In this document: piece after piece, positions 53,001 through 56,420 of the stretch | Numbering within the stretch: the stretch's first letter is position 1 | Layout of the letters: each line of letters starts with the position of its first letter | Source of the DNA: Nematostella vectensis | Taxonomy: Eukaryota > Cnidaria > Anthozoa > Actiniaria > Edwardsiidae | NCBI RefSeq assembly: GCF_932526225.1 | Contig: NC_064045.1 | Location: 1,586,501 to 1,650,500 of the forward strand | Length of the DNA: 64,000 nucleotides | Direction of reading: 5' to 3' | Notes under the pieces: model-generated | Told to the model about the DNA's origin: nothing | What the model saw: only the letters and a program-made list of their open reading frames with translations | Databases searched by the model: none | Program-made: the position numbers and the translations under genes

Positions 53001-56000
53001 TAACAATTATGTGGAGTTTGAAAGTTGTACTATAAATGGTATTGGGTTTAATGCTGATTGCAGGAATAATTTATTCCACCCCTTAAACTGTAAGTATCAA
53101 GGGGGCGTGGTTTATTTTTTCGTTAAACTGTAGTTTATGTTAATATCCATCACTGGGTTCTGATCGTAACATGAAAAGTATTGGTTTTATTCAGGTTTTC
53201 AGGGAGATTGTTTCCACCTCTATAAAACTGTAAGTAAACATTTTTGGGGGTGGGTCCATATCCAGAATTGCTCAGTGTGAGTTTCTCTATCACTGTGCCA
53301 AATTTCATAAATGTTCCATAAATTAGAACGATCCGCCACTTTTTATGCACCAATTTCTTGCACTATATGCGAAAAAAGAAAATATCGTTTTGTTGTAGGT
53401 TTCAAAAACAGCGCGCGCTGGTTGGGAATGTCGCCATTGTTGATTGCGAATGCAGTGCGCGCGCACAATGCCAAAACAATTCAAAGACTAAAAAATATCT
53501 GCTAAATTTTGCAGATTTGTTTCCTGAAGTTAAATAATCATTTGATATAAAAATATAAAAATGACGGTAAACGTTGGAACAACACAAAGTTTTTCAGCAA
53601 CTAATAAGACATGAAGACGGGAACCGGCGTATGTTTTCTCATGTAAATTGGTTGACATCTTGATCTACGTCACAAATTACTGGACCCGGGCGTTTCAGTT
53701 CACGGCCTTTTTTCCGAAGGTTGACAAAAATACCTCAATATTACAGATTTGAGTTATTCGCGCAAACGCGTGTTTTATAGGGTCCATAGAAACCACATAC
53801 CATTTGGAAGATGAAAATATAAAGAATTGACAAAGTCTATCAACTCTGAAAGGTTATATGGACTTTAACACACACGCACACACACAGATGACTTATAGCG
53901 ACTCATCTTTCTTCTTTGCACTTACTATAACTTTACTATAACTTGTATCTCAATAGCATTGTTCTCACCCAAACGTTGCCGGAGAATGTGTAATCGCCAT
54001 CAACAAACAAGGAATCCACTTCATAAGCCCTGCATCCAAGGTACGTAAACACGGTGATGACGTCACAATGCTTCGAAAATGACGCGAACAAATGTCTTGC
54101 TTACGATGTTTCGTTACTATTGCTCGTGCTTCGTTAAACAGCGCAATTCTTGTCTGACGACAGGCGACACCGTTGAACCAAACACAACAATGATTTTTCC
54201 TATTGTGAACTTTATGAGGCTTGGCGTGAAAGTCTCGCTAAAACAGCCTCGCTCAGTTATCCGCTTATTGAATAACAAAGAAAATGTTCACAGCAATGGG
54301 TTGCGGCAATCCTACATATTTTTCCTATATTTCAGCAAGCTTGAGTTATCGTGCTTGAAGACCCAGCGGTCTTTACCGTGGCCTGAGCACATGCTTTATT
54401 TTGCTGAATATTCTGTATGCCCCTTGCTAAAACTGCTCTACTCCACCCCTAGCAATCCCTCCACAATGAACCGTTTCCCCGCATCATCTCCACCCGCATT
54501 CTCGTGTCGGACAAGAAGAGATTCTTCCTGGACCTGAAGATCGGCGACTCCATGGTGCAGAAAGTCACACGCATGGAGACACAAGAGGTGCAAAATAGTA
54601 CTCATTAACAATAGCATTAGCAATAACAGTAACAATAGCAATAACAATAATACCAACAGTTACAATAACAATAATAACAACAGTAACTATAACAATAGCA
54701 ATAACATTGACAGTAATAGTAACAACAATAACAACAGTAACTATAACAATAATAACAAAAGCAACAATAGCAATAATAATAACAATAGCAAAAACAATAA
54801 GAAAAACAATAACAAGCATAGCATAGCATAGCATAGCAAAACATAGCATAACATAACATGTATAATATAACATAACATAGCATGTATAATATAACATAAC
54901 ATATAATGTCTATGATATAACATAACTTAGCAAGTATAATATAATATAACATAGCATTTATAATATTGCATAACATAACATGTAATATATAGATTTAGGC
55001 ATTGCCTAAAAGCGGAGCTCCAAACGACCAAATCTTTTATTATTCTTGTATAATAATTTAAGAAATATTTTAATATTTAAAAATATTATTATTATTATTA
55101 CTATATTTCTGTTTTTGACGACGTCAACGATTTCACAGATCACGCGACTAACTTGTTATACCCCCTTCCCCCCACCCTTGACATCTACATGACAAGTTTA
55201 GTTGTCATCAAGAGAGCATAAGATAAGAGAGGGACACTTTGGTATTACCCGCACGCCATGTCGATTCTGAATCCGGCTATTTTTAGTAACCACCACCCCA
55301 CCACTGCGCGTGAGCATTTTTACTCACCCTGTTTTGTGACTTGAAACCTAAAAAAACACCCTATTTGCGCAAATACCATCAAAAATTTTATTCTAGCATC
55401 AAGGATACGGGCAGTCTTGGTTTATTAAGGGAATGTAGTACTTCGAGGATTGAAAGATTTCGAAAACAAGAGCGGACAACCTCGTGATTCAAACATCGTT
55501 TTCGCTCTAATTTGCTGCTTTTTCGTGGTTTCTTTCAAGAGACATGAACGTTTTTTGCTTTTAATCATGTTTTTGCTTTAAGTGACGTCACACAACACGT
55601 GACCATATTGTTGCATACCCCTTGACACCTACATGACACCTACCGAGTTTGGTTGTCATACGATGTTTCCTTCGTGAAATATAAATCATTTTATTTTGAT
55701 GACGTCAGCATATTTTTGCTTCTAGTGACGTCACCGATGACGTCACAATCACGTGACTATAATGGTGCATCCCCTTGACACATACATGACACACACCAAG
55801 TTTGGTTGTCATATGATGTTTCGTTTAGGAGATCTGAATATAGATATGACATCGGGATAGTTTTTCTTAAAGTGACGTCATCTATGACGTCACGCAACAC
55901 GTGACCATATTGTTGCATCTCCCTTGACACCTTCATGACACCTACCAAGTTTGGTTTCCTTCGTGAAATATAAATATATTTTTTGTATTTTGATGACGTC

Positions 56001-56420
56001 AGCATATTTTTGCTTCTAGTGACGTCATTGATGACGTTGACACATACATGACACCTGCCGAGTTTGGTTGTCATACGATGCTTTTAAGGGACGGACGGAC
56101 GGACATCGCGTCACGAAAACTCGAGTAGATGGGTTACCAATATTTGTTACCATATTTTGCTTTATATAACACTTTTTCTTATGTATGCGGCTCCGCTCAC
56201 GCGGCGCTTCGTGGGAGCTCCGCTATGATATAACATAACATAGCAGTTCTGAAACACTTCTAATCGAGTGTTATTCAACTGATCGTATTTCCTGTCTTTC
56301 CAGGCCAAAGACATCGCCAACCTTATCTATAGTTATGTAAGCATGACGTCAGAAGAGATGAATCGACCCAACGAAGGACTGGCCGGCGTACTTCGCTCAC
56401 AGCAAGACCTCAGGCTATAA
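274..56420 (+). CDS. MYO15A-like: Unconventional myosin XV (5' partial, 48 exons in window)
   Basis: This is the host gene of nearly the whole window. The spliced product is an actin-based motor with a MyTH4-SH3-MyTH4-FERM tail. In vertebrates myosin XV carries cargo to stereocilia tips; a role in actin protrusions here is inferred from family membership. Forty-eight exons join into 7,068 nt with every phase matching (2,355 codons and TAA). Class XV rather than VII is indicated by the proline-rich stretch before the SH3, a pre-SH3 region containing a YFSRF-type motif, and a first MyTH4 followed by a degenerate FERM-like part. The N-terminal motor (P-loop, switch I) is outside the window. Introns range from about 100 bp to over 7 kb, and all are GT-AG except one GC-AG. 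Individual exons are given in the domain entries. Boundaries were set by homology to motor and tail families and by phase; no transcript was available. Confidence 0.93.
660..1345 (+). mobile_element. LINE endonuclease fragment (CR1/L2-like), decayed
   Basis: Broken frames encode recognisable apurinic-endonuclease-type pieces: a segment with PDMLALQET (about 765-790), YSVFRRDHK (about 843-869), then a run with [36 protein letters not shown] (about 1105-1230). Several stops and frameshifts show it is dead. It lies in myosin intron 2 in the same orientation. Similar-family RT pieces resume near 5585, so it was probably one LINE later broken by the Ty3-like element, with loss of about 1 kb (inference). 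Confidence 0.75.
1345..5570 (+). mobile_element. Decayed Ty3/gypsy-like LTR retrotransposon
   Basis: Gag-like text runs from about 1700 to 2270. An aspartic protease core with the DSGA motif is at about 2518. An RT in broken frames includes the motif C-like ADD in KIADDLY (about 3772-3795). An RNase H has [16 protein letters not shown] (about 4223) and [11 protein letters not shown] (about 4430), followed by [11 protein letters not shown] (about 4570). A pol C-terminal tail lies at about 4885-5160. Most of the integrase core between about 4860 and 4885 is missing. Stops and frameshifts occur throughout. A possible primer-binding stretch lies near 1390-1407. I could not identify paired LTRs, so the outer limits are approximate. 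Confidence 0.75.
5585..6075 (+). mobile_element. LINE reverse transcriptase / C-terminal fragment
   Basis: Broken frames show an RT palm start like [20 protein letters not shown] (about 5640-5700), then LGPVLF (about 5808), and the C-terminal IPISHL-type segment ending in a VDLNNLAPR-like motif (about 5880-6030), which is typical of CR1/L2-group ORF2 tails. It has the same orientation as the endonuclease fragment at 660-1345 and is probably its 3' part. Confidence 0.7.
6226..6890. repeat. 29-bp minisatellite with 145-bp higher-order period
   Basis: About 23 units contain GCGGGATACGGGACTG followed by a CCTTA(A/G)TGTG variant. Variant combinations recur every 145 bp (5 x 29), for example the GGACTTAACG variant near 6250 and again near 6395. 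It sits in myosin intron 2. Confidence 0.9.
7070..7310. repeat. (CAGT)n, LINE/SINE-like tail hairpin and (ATT)n
   Basis: A CAGT/AGTT tetranucleotide tract (7070-7165) is followed by a hairpin tail with TGTAAAGCGCCACTGGATTC and GTGGCGCTATAAAAAT (7177-7220), then about 26 ATT units (7227-7305). The GTAAAGCGC...GCGCTATA pattern is a widespread 3' tail of L2/CR1-type LINEs and their SINEs. A second copy is at 44797-44843. Confidence 0.75.
7711..8344. repeat. 42-bp minisatellite, 15 units
   Basis: Near-perfect units start GTTTTGGTGAAGCCCCTG. Because 42 is divisible by three, both strands show long repetitive open frames (a 14-residue period); these are not genes. It lies in the intron between exons 3 and 4. 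Confidence 0.93.
8487..8739. mobile_element. MITE with 32-bp terminal inverted repeats
   Basis: The left end 8487-8518 (begins TTAAAGCCGCATTGTCACCA) and right end 8708-8739 are inverted copies with one mismatch. The interior of about 190 bp has no coding capacity. Ends of TTAA are compatible with a TTAA target, but the duplication cannot be separated from the repeat itself. Confidence 0.85.
9022..9255. repeat. 43-bp repeat copying the end of exon 4 plus its donor
   Basis: Exon 4 ends GAGTAACTTCCCCAAG at 9038 and continues GTAGGGAATAA. The same GAGTAACTTCCCCAAG GTAGGGAATAA block recurs every 43 bp about five times with small changes (near 9064, 9108, 9151, 9195, 9237). The repeat unit therefore includes coding sequence and the 5' splice site. 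Confidence 0.88.
9470..10948 (-). mobile_element. 5'-truncated CR1/L2-like LINE (RT and C-terminal domain)
   Basis: Read on the - strand from 10948, an RT begins in a [12 protein letters not shown]-like stretch. It then shows [14 protein letters not shown], the [13 protein letters not shown] motif and the catalytic YADDT (about 10550). After a frameshift near 10310 it continues with [24 protein letters not shown] and SYAGTVWQT to a stop near 9682. The AT-rich 3' UTR extends to about 9470. The endonuclease is missing (5' truncation). One frameshift separates two long frames (180 and 203 codons), so this is a fairly young dead copy, antisense to the myosin in the intron between exons 4 and 5. 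Confidence 0.9.
12641..12873 (+). promoter_or_regulatory. TATA-like box and short signal-peptide-like ORF inside an intron
   Basis: CTATAAAAGG at 12641-12650 is a good TATA match. ATG at 12790 opens a 27-codon frame to TAA at 12871. Its start, [16 protein letters not shown], resembles a secretory signal peptide, followed by a polar tail. The frame stops before any donor that would extend it. It could be a small nested first exon or chance; low confidence. Confidence 0.25.
13274..13352 (+). other. tRNA-like (pol III A/B box) fragment
   Basis: TAGTCCAGCGG at 13283-13293 fits the A box and GGTTCGATTCC at 13321-13331 fits the B box, at tRNA-like spacing. The acceptor stem and part of the T stem do not pair, so this is a tRNA-derived SINE head or tRNA pseudogene rather than a working tRNA. 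Confidence 0.4.
14024..14210 (+). other. GC-AG intron
   Basis: Exon 10 ends AATAAG at 14023 and the intron starts GCGAGAGC. No GT in phase nearby joins SNK to VFLRE (the conserved converter end). The acceptor at 14209-14210 follows CTTATTTTC. It is the only non-GT donor among 47 introns and has the AAG| context typical of GC-AG introns. Confidence 0.8.
14211..17229 (+). CDS. MYO15A-like: Myosin XV neck, three IQ motifs (exons 11-13)
   Basis: Exons are 14211-14297, 15609-15697 and 17136-17229 (residues 362-451). The first opens with VFLRESVE, completing the SNK-VFLRE end of the converter. Three IQ-like light-chain sites follow: [15 protein letters not shown] (split by an intron), [16 protein letters not shown] (split by an intron) and [14 protein letters not shown]. 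They lack the exact IQxxxRGxxxR consensus but keep the hydrophobic-Q start and the basic positions, so they should bind calmodulin or myosin light chains. The intron after the first exon is almost entirely a 26-bp minisatellite starting at the donor. The intron after the third is over 7 kb. Confidence 0.88.
14298..15553. repeat. 26-bp minisatellite beginning at the exon 11 donor
   Basis: About 48 units contain GCGAGAGGTGCGTGGTGTAC. The first unit begins with the donor GTGAGTAGACAGCGAG itself. Since 26 x 3 = 78, open frames appear in every frame of both strands with a 26-residue period. These are repeat artefacts. Confidence 0.93.
16088..16229. repeat. 71-bp tandem duplication
   Basis: The block beginning TCTAATAAAGCCACAAAATA occurs at 16088 and 16159, nearly identical. 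It lies in the intron between exons 12 and 13. Confidence 0.85.
16350..16785. repeat. About 39-bp minisatellite
   Basis: About 11 units have CCTCTTGATGTCACATGTTA and a GTCCAGCTATTCCGTG half. Some units carry an insertion (TTTTAAG). Confidence 0.88.
17230..17520. repeat. About 55-bp decayed repeat starting at the exon 13 donor
   Basis: The donor region GTAAGGCCGTGTTTACACGA (17230-17249) is followed by 5-6 diverged copies beginning ATAAGGCCTTGTTTA. The donor GT is changed to AT in most of them. Confidence 0.8.
17693..18040. repeat. 67-bp minisatellite, five units plus a partial
   Basis: Near-identical 67-bp units begin ACCCATAATGCACCAAGAGT at 17693, 17760, 17827, 17894 and 17961. Confidence 0.9.
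18041..19680. other. Intron interior, no gene seen
   Basis: AT-rich unique-looking sequence within the intron between exons 13 and 14. The only pattern is a cluster of TCGCGAAAATTAAGTGACGCG-like short inverted and direct repeats at 18205-18315 that may be a degraded DNA-transposon end. No coding similarity recognised. Confidence 0.5.
19690..20115 (+). mobile_element. LINE 3' end fragment
   Basis: A frame at about 19764-19918 encodes [16 protein letters not shown] and [11 protein letters not shown] before TAA, the conserved C-terminal motif of CR1/L2/jockey-group ORF2. A 3' UTR runs to about 20115, ending AATAAACAACAACAA. It is strongly 5'-truncated, as is usual for LINE insertions. Confidence 0.75.
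20163..20240. repeat. 38-bp direct duplication
   Basis: TAGCGTTAATTGGTTTTGTT and the following TCCCTATGAAACGGTAAGG occur twice head to tail. Confidence 0.85.
20241..23620. other. Intron interior, no gene seen
   Basis: About 3.4 kb of AT-rich sequence in the intron between exons 13 and 14. I recognise no coding similarity, repeat array or RNA gene. Short open frames near 20690-21210 show no family resemblance. Confidence 0.5.
23868..23910 (-). ncRNA. Hammerhead ribozyme (minimal stem III type)
   Basis: Read on the - strand, stem I AUCUC (23910-23906) pairs with GAGAU (23872-23868). The conserved core CUGAUGA occupies 23905-23899. Stem II GUGG/CCAC closes a GCAA tetraloop (23898-23887). GAA follows (23886-23884), then a three-pair stem III GCA/UGU with loop GGCU (23883-23874). 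The predicted cut follows A at 23873. All core nucleotides fit except that the base after GAA is G rather than A, giving a G-U closing pair. Short-stem-III hammerheads of this form are known from Penelope-like elements and retrozymes, so it probably marks such an element. No RT is visible nearby. Confidence 0.8.
24570..25063 (+). CDS. MYO15A-like: Myosin XV post-IQ linker (exons 14-15)
   Basis: Exons 24570-24653 and 24982-25063 (residues 452-506) encode an acidic, Gln/Asp-rich linker containing TPGAPVEPK and then [16 protein letters not shown]. The latter matches the short conserved segment that precedes MyTH4 in myosin XV. Phases fit both neighbours (0 in; one base left over for exon 16). 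There is no sign of a coiled coil, in line with class XV myosins usually lacking a strong dimerising coil. The exon 14 call is weaker because it is short and low in complexity. Confidence 0.8.
24654..24800. repeat. Short imperfect repeat directly after the exon 14 donor
   Basis: Diverged copies of a motif like ACCGCTCATATAAAGTA recur five times. The first GTAC belongs to the donor GTACACATC at 24654. Confidence 0.6.
25453..26030 (-). mobile_element. piggyBac-like non-autonomous element, truncated copy
   Basis: About 580 bp is an inverted, diverged copy of 29160-29713. Shared blocks include the end TAACACATTGACCCCTCA at 25453, GGTCTTGAAGATATGCATCC, and the CACCCCAAAGCCAAACAAATC stretch. The distal terminus seen in the other copy is absent. 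Confidence 0.75.
26220..26690. repeat. About 44-bp minisatellite interrupted by a MITE
   Basis: Units contain CTAGAAAAAATACAGACAAG and CTGTAGAATAACTAGGTGG. They occur on both sides of the insertion at 26360-26543. Confidence 0.88.
26360..26543. mobile_element. 184-bp Tc1/mariner-type MITE with TA target duplication
   Basis: Terminal inverted repeats of about 33 bp begin CAATC and include GGGACACTTTCCC on the left and the complementary GGGAAGTGTCCC on the right. The element interrupts a minisatellite unit. Neighbouring uninterrupted units give the empty site AATAACTAGGT, and TA is duplicated at 26358-26359 and 26544-26545. No coding capacity. Confidence 0.88.
26760..30079 (+). CDS. MYO15A-like: Myosin XV first MyTH4 domain (exons 16-20)
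   Basis: Exons are 26760-26893, 27066-27164, 27676-27750, 28364-28524 and 29910-30079 (residues 507-719). The domain shows [19 protein letters not shown], then VMRFMEDE, the hallmark [25 protein letters not shown], and a C-terminal [11 protein letters not shown] and PPSSLEWQA. These are the conserved helices of MyTH4, a helical bundle used for microtubule or cargo binding. The acceptor of exon 16 sits behind an unbroken run of over 20 T (26734-26755). Two diverged copies of one transposable element in opposite orientation flank these exons (25453-26030 and 28718-29713). Confidence 0.92.
28030..28315. repeat. About 20-bp minisatellite
   Basis: About 14 imperfect units of ACAGCGTTACATTACGACAT type lie in the intron before exon 19. 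Confidence 0.88.
28718..29713 (+). mobile_element. piggyBac-like non-autonomous element with TTAA ends
   Basis: The left end TTAACCCAATGACTCCTGGC (28718) and right end GCCGGCTGAGGGGTCAATGTG-TTAA (to about 29710) are imperfect inverted repeats bounded by TTAA. Length is about 990 bp. No transposase frame is visible. Its right half matches the inverted copy at 25453-26030. Confidence 0.65.
30225..31574. repeat. 32-bp minisatellite abutting the exon 21 acceptor, with a 598-bp duplication
   Basis: About 41 units contain TTCTTGTTGTTGTAAGGTGG and GCTAGTTGCCG. Rare variants (TATGGTGATG, GGTGTAGCTAG, AAAGTGGTACT) recur at exactly 598 bp, showing that a block of about 19 units was duplicated as a whole. 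The final unit merges into the acceptor TTCTTGTTCATTGTTGCAG at 31556-31574. Confidence 0.92.
31575..34466 (+). CDS. MYO15A-like: Myosin XV degenerate FERM-like segment (exons 21-22)
   Basis: Exons 31575-31647 and 34266-34466 (residues 720-810) encode a ubiquitin-like start ([17 protein letters not shown]) and [11 protein letters not shown], then [11 protein letters not shown]. This is the reduced F1-like lobe that follows the first MyTH4 in myosin XV, where a full first FERM (as in myosin VII) is absent. A 38-bp tandem array fills most of the 2.6-kb intron between the two exons. A 32-bp array fills the preceding intron and abuts the acceptor of exon 21. Confidence 0.85.
31700..34160. repeat. 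38-bp minisatellite, about 63 units, with higher-order periods
   Basis: Units contain GCAGTCTTGGTAATGTAGCA and TGGCGTAACCTGCCTAAG. Variant units (TAAAGCAG) recur at 32121, 32463, 32653, 32843 and 33033, spacings of 342 and 190 bp (9 and 5 units). It is one of the longest arrays in the window and fills the intron between exons 21 and 22. Confidence 0.93.
34467..35467. other. Intron 22, no gene seen
   Basis: One kb of unique-looking AT-rich intron between exons 22 and 23. I see no repeat array, RNA gene or coding similarity. Confidence 0.6.
35468..37955 (+). CDS. MYO15A-like: Myosin XV Pro/Gln-rich central region (exons 23-24)
   Basis: Exons 35468-36008 and 36336-37955 are by far the largest (541 and 1,620 nt, residues 811-1531). 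They hold two polyproline blocks (35709-35775), a Lys-rich patch ([11 protein letters not shown]), a Gln-rich predicted coiled coil (about 37105-37285), four tandem repeats of a hexapeptide like NGHEPT (37309-37394), and further PPPPP tracts (37540-37640). Polyproline stretches could bind profilin, Ena/VASP or the protein's own SH3 (inference). Low complexity makes the exact exon 24 sequence less constrained, but the 540-codon frame is open and enters exon 25 in phase. The 3' end, with [17 protein letters not shown], starts the conserved pre-SH3 region. Confidence 0.88.
37956..38793. other. Intron 24, no gene seen
   Basis: Unique-looking intron sequence with no recognised feature. Notably it has no minisatellite, unlike most introns of this gene. 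Confidence 0.6.
38794..42349 (+). CDS. MYO15A-like: Myosin XV pre-SH3 conserved region (exons 25-30)
   Basis: Exons are 38794-38853, 39092-39167, 39378-39490, 39814-39923, 40046-40133 and 42299-42349 (residues 1532-1697). Order of motifs: [56 protein letters not shown] and [17 protein letters not shown]. The YFSRF motif and the following PH-like (FERM F3-like) strand pattern match the part of myosin XV between MyTH4-1 and SH3. Exon 29 ends in ACAGACAGG at 40133. That end and its donor are copied about 60 times downstream, so the true in vivo end of this exon could vary. Confidence 0.87.
40125..42281. repeat. 36-bp minisatellite copying the exon 29 end and its donor
   Basis: About 60 units. 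Each contains ACAGACAGG (the last nine coding bases of exon 29) followed by GTAAGA or GTGAGA and then ACTGACCTTC(G/A)TG. The unit is 36 bp and open in the exon's frame as a 12-residue repeat ([11 protein letters not shown]-type). Read-through stays open to about 42317, where it meets exon 30 out of frame and stops. Confidence 0.95.
42457..42639 (+). CDS. MYO15A-like: Myosin XV SH3 domain (exon 31)
   Basis: One 183-nt exon (residues 1698-1758) encodes a complete SH3 fold. It has the ALYDY equivalent [19 protein letters not shown], then the WLFGVF segment and GYFPAEYV with the conserved Pro and Tyr of the ligand groove. In the class XV family this domain sits just before the second MyTH4. Its donor is GAG|GTTGGT, a non-consensus +3/+4, but phase and the next exon (DPGTVRKGN at 42914) support it. 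The polyproline blocks of exons 23-24 are candidate intramolecular ligands (inference). Confidence 0.92.
42665..42800. repeat. 26-bp minisatellite after the SH3 exon
   Basis: Five units of CATGTTGTCACCCTAGCAAC plus ACACTA, starting about 25 bp after the exon 31 donor. Confidence 0.9.
42914..46177 (+). CDS. MYO15A-like: Myosin XV second MyTH4 domain (exons 32-38)
   Basis: Exons are 42914-43113, 43690-43766, 44174-44305, 44669-44745, 44954-45036, 45268-45398 and 46083-46177 (residues 1759-2023). Landmarks are [42 protein letters not shown], the hallmark [27 protein letters not shown] and a C-terminal [13 protein letters not shown]. The acceptor of exon 36 (AG at 44952-44953) is the last of three copies of the same acceptor spaced 26 bp apart. 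Seven short introns here carry at least four separate tandem arrays. Confidence 0.92.
43120..43275. repeat. AAC-rich simple repeat after the exon 32 donor
   Basis: AACAACAACAGC/AACAGTAAC units run right after the donor GTGAGT at 43114. Confidence 0.75.
43925..44155. repeat. 13-bp minisatellite
   Basis: GGGTGTTGTTACT units fill the intron before exon 34. Confidence 0.88.
44797..44875 (+). repeat. LINE/SINE-type 3' tail with (ATT)n
   Basis: GTAAAGCGCTTTGGATC and GCGCTATATAAATTA are followed by an ATT-rich tract. Same tail family as 7177-7220. Confidence 0.6.
44899..44953 (+). repeat. Triplicated 3' splice site of exon 36
   Basis: CAGACGTGT occurs at 44899, 44925 and 44951, each 26 bp apart. 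The last two are preceded by the same TTTTGTTGTTTTT tract. The third CAG is the acceptor that keeps phase with exon 35 (exon starts 44954, ACGTGTCGTGAG). Confidence 0.9.
45065..45205. repeat. About 28-bp repeat between exons 36 and 37
   Basis: Four to five imperfect copies contain CACGTGACACGCTGACCACA followed by TGATAACA. Confidence 0.85.
45410..45985. repeat. 20-bp minisatellite close to the exon 37 donor
   Basis: About 27 units of GCGCATAGATCCCCTTAGTT. Diverged first units begin about 15 bp after the donor GTAGGA at 45399. Confidence 0.92.
46575..47108. repeat. About 24-bp G-rich minisatellite
   Basis: About 22 units of GGGGAAGGGGTGTCACTCTT with variable G runs. The + strand is G-rich in every unit and could form G-quadruplexes. 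It lies in the intron before exon 39. Confidence 0.9.
47210..56420 (+). CDS. MYO15A-like: Myosin XV C-terminal FERM domain and stop (exons 39-48)
   Basis: Exons are 47210-47287, 47414-47510, 48249-48409, 48637-48705, 49247-49320, 49492-49625, 49925-49974, 53957-54040, 54453-54587 and 56304-56420 (residues 2024-2355). F1 starts with [17 protein letters not shown]2 carries [26 protein letters not shown] and [12 protein letters not shown]3 carries [15 protein letters not shown] and the terminal helix [14 protein letters not shown] lobes bind membrane and cargo tails. The last codons, RSQQDLRL, lack an obvious class I PDZ ligand. Exon 45 ends at 49974 in VKG-like context directly followed by a 33-bp array whose units repeat its donor. 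Confidence 0.92.
47305..47375. repeat. 18-bp short repeat after the exon 39 donor
   Basis: ACATCATGTGAACATCAC-type units, four copies, in a 126-bp intron. Confidence 0.75.
47525..48030. repeat. 54-bp minisatellite after the exon 40 donor
   Basis: About nine units with CCTACAATACTATCCTTGAA and CCCTGTTAATAAGGACACC. It begins about 15 bp after the donor GTAAGT at 47511. Confidence 0.9.
48905..49195. repeat. 21-bp minisatellite
   Basis: About 14 units of CATATACCACACCCACACTAG type in the intron before exon 43. The open frames across it are repeat artefacts. Confidence 0.9.
49975..51286. repeat. 33-bp minisatellite repeating the exon 45 donor
   Basis: About 40 units. Each starts GTGAGTGCATGGCTTGTACA, identical to the bases right after exon 45 (VK| at 49974). 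Most units keep GTGAGT; a few have GTTAGT, GTCAGT or GAGAGT. The unit is open in the exon's frame as an 11-residue repeat ([11 protein letters not shown]). Confidence 0.95.
51420..53410. mobile_element. About 2-kb foldback (long inverted-repeat) element
   Basis: The left arm (about 51420-52140) and right arm (about 52745-53410) are diverged inverted copies. Paired blocks include GGACCCACCCCCAAAAATGT near 51602 against GGGGGTGGGTCC near 53244, and ACCACGCCCCCTTTGATACT near 51750 against its inverse near 53093. Modules ending in a TTATACTAGAGATG motif recur in the left arm and centre, including a 141-bp tandem duplication (52142/52283). A unique centre lies at about 52500-52740. No coding capacity. 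Confidence 0.75.
54595..54985. repeat. AACAAT and TAACATAGCA simple repeats
   Basis: An AACAATAGC/AACAGT tract follows exon 47 within about ten bases of its donor (GTGCAA at 54588), then AACATAACATAGCATGTATA-type units. Low-complexity open frames on the - strand are artefacts. Confidence 0.8.
54995..56230. mobile_element. Non-autonomous repeat element rich in TGACGTCA sites
   Basis: The ends carry AGCGGAGCTCC (55010) and its inverse GGAGCTCCGCT (56215), and the same ATAACATAACATAG simple repeat flanks both sides. Inside, a module with GACACCTACATGACACCTAC and GTTTGGTTGTCATA recurs about four times between 55560 and 56085 together with eight TGACGTCA palindromes. A shorter related piece (ATAGCGGAGCCCCTGCAGAG) is at 46249. 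No coding capacity. Confidence 0.55.

Noticed and set aside
54565-54976. Cys/Tyr-rich - strand frames
   Set aside because: Low-complexity translation of AACAAT and CATAACATAG simple repeats.
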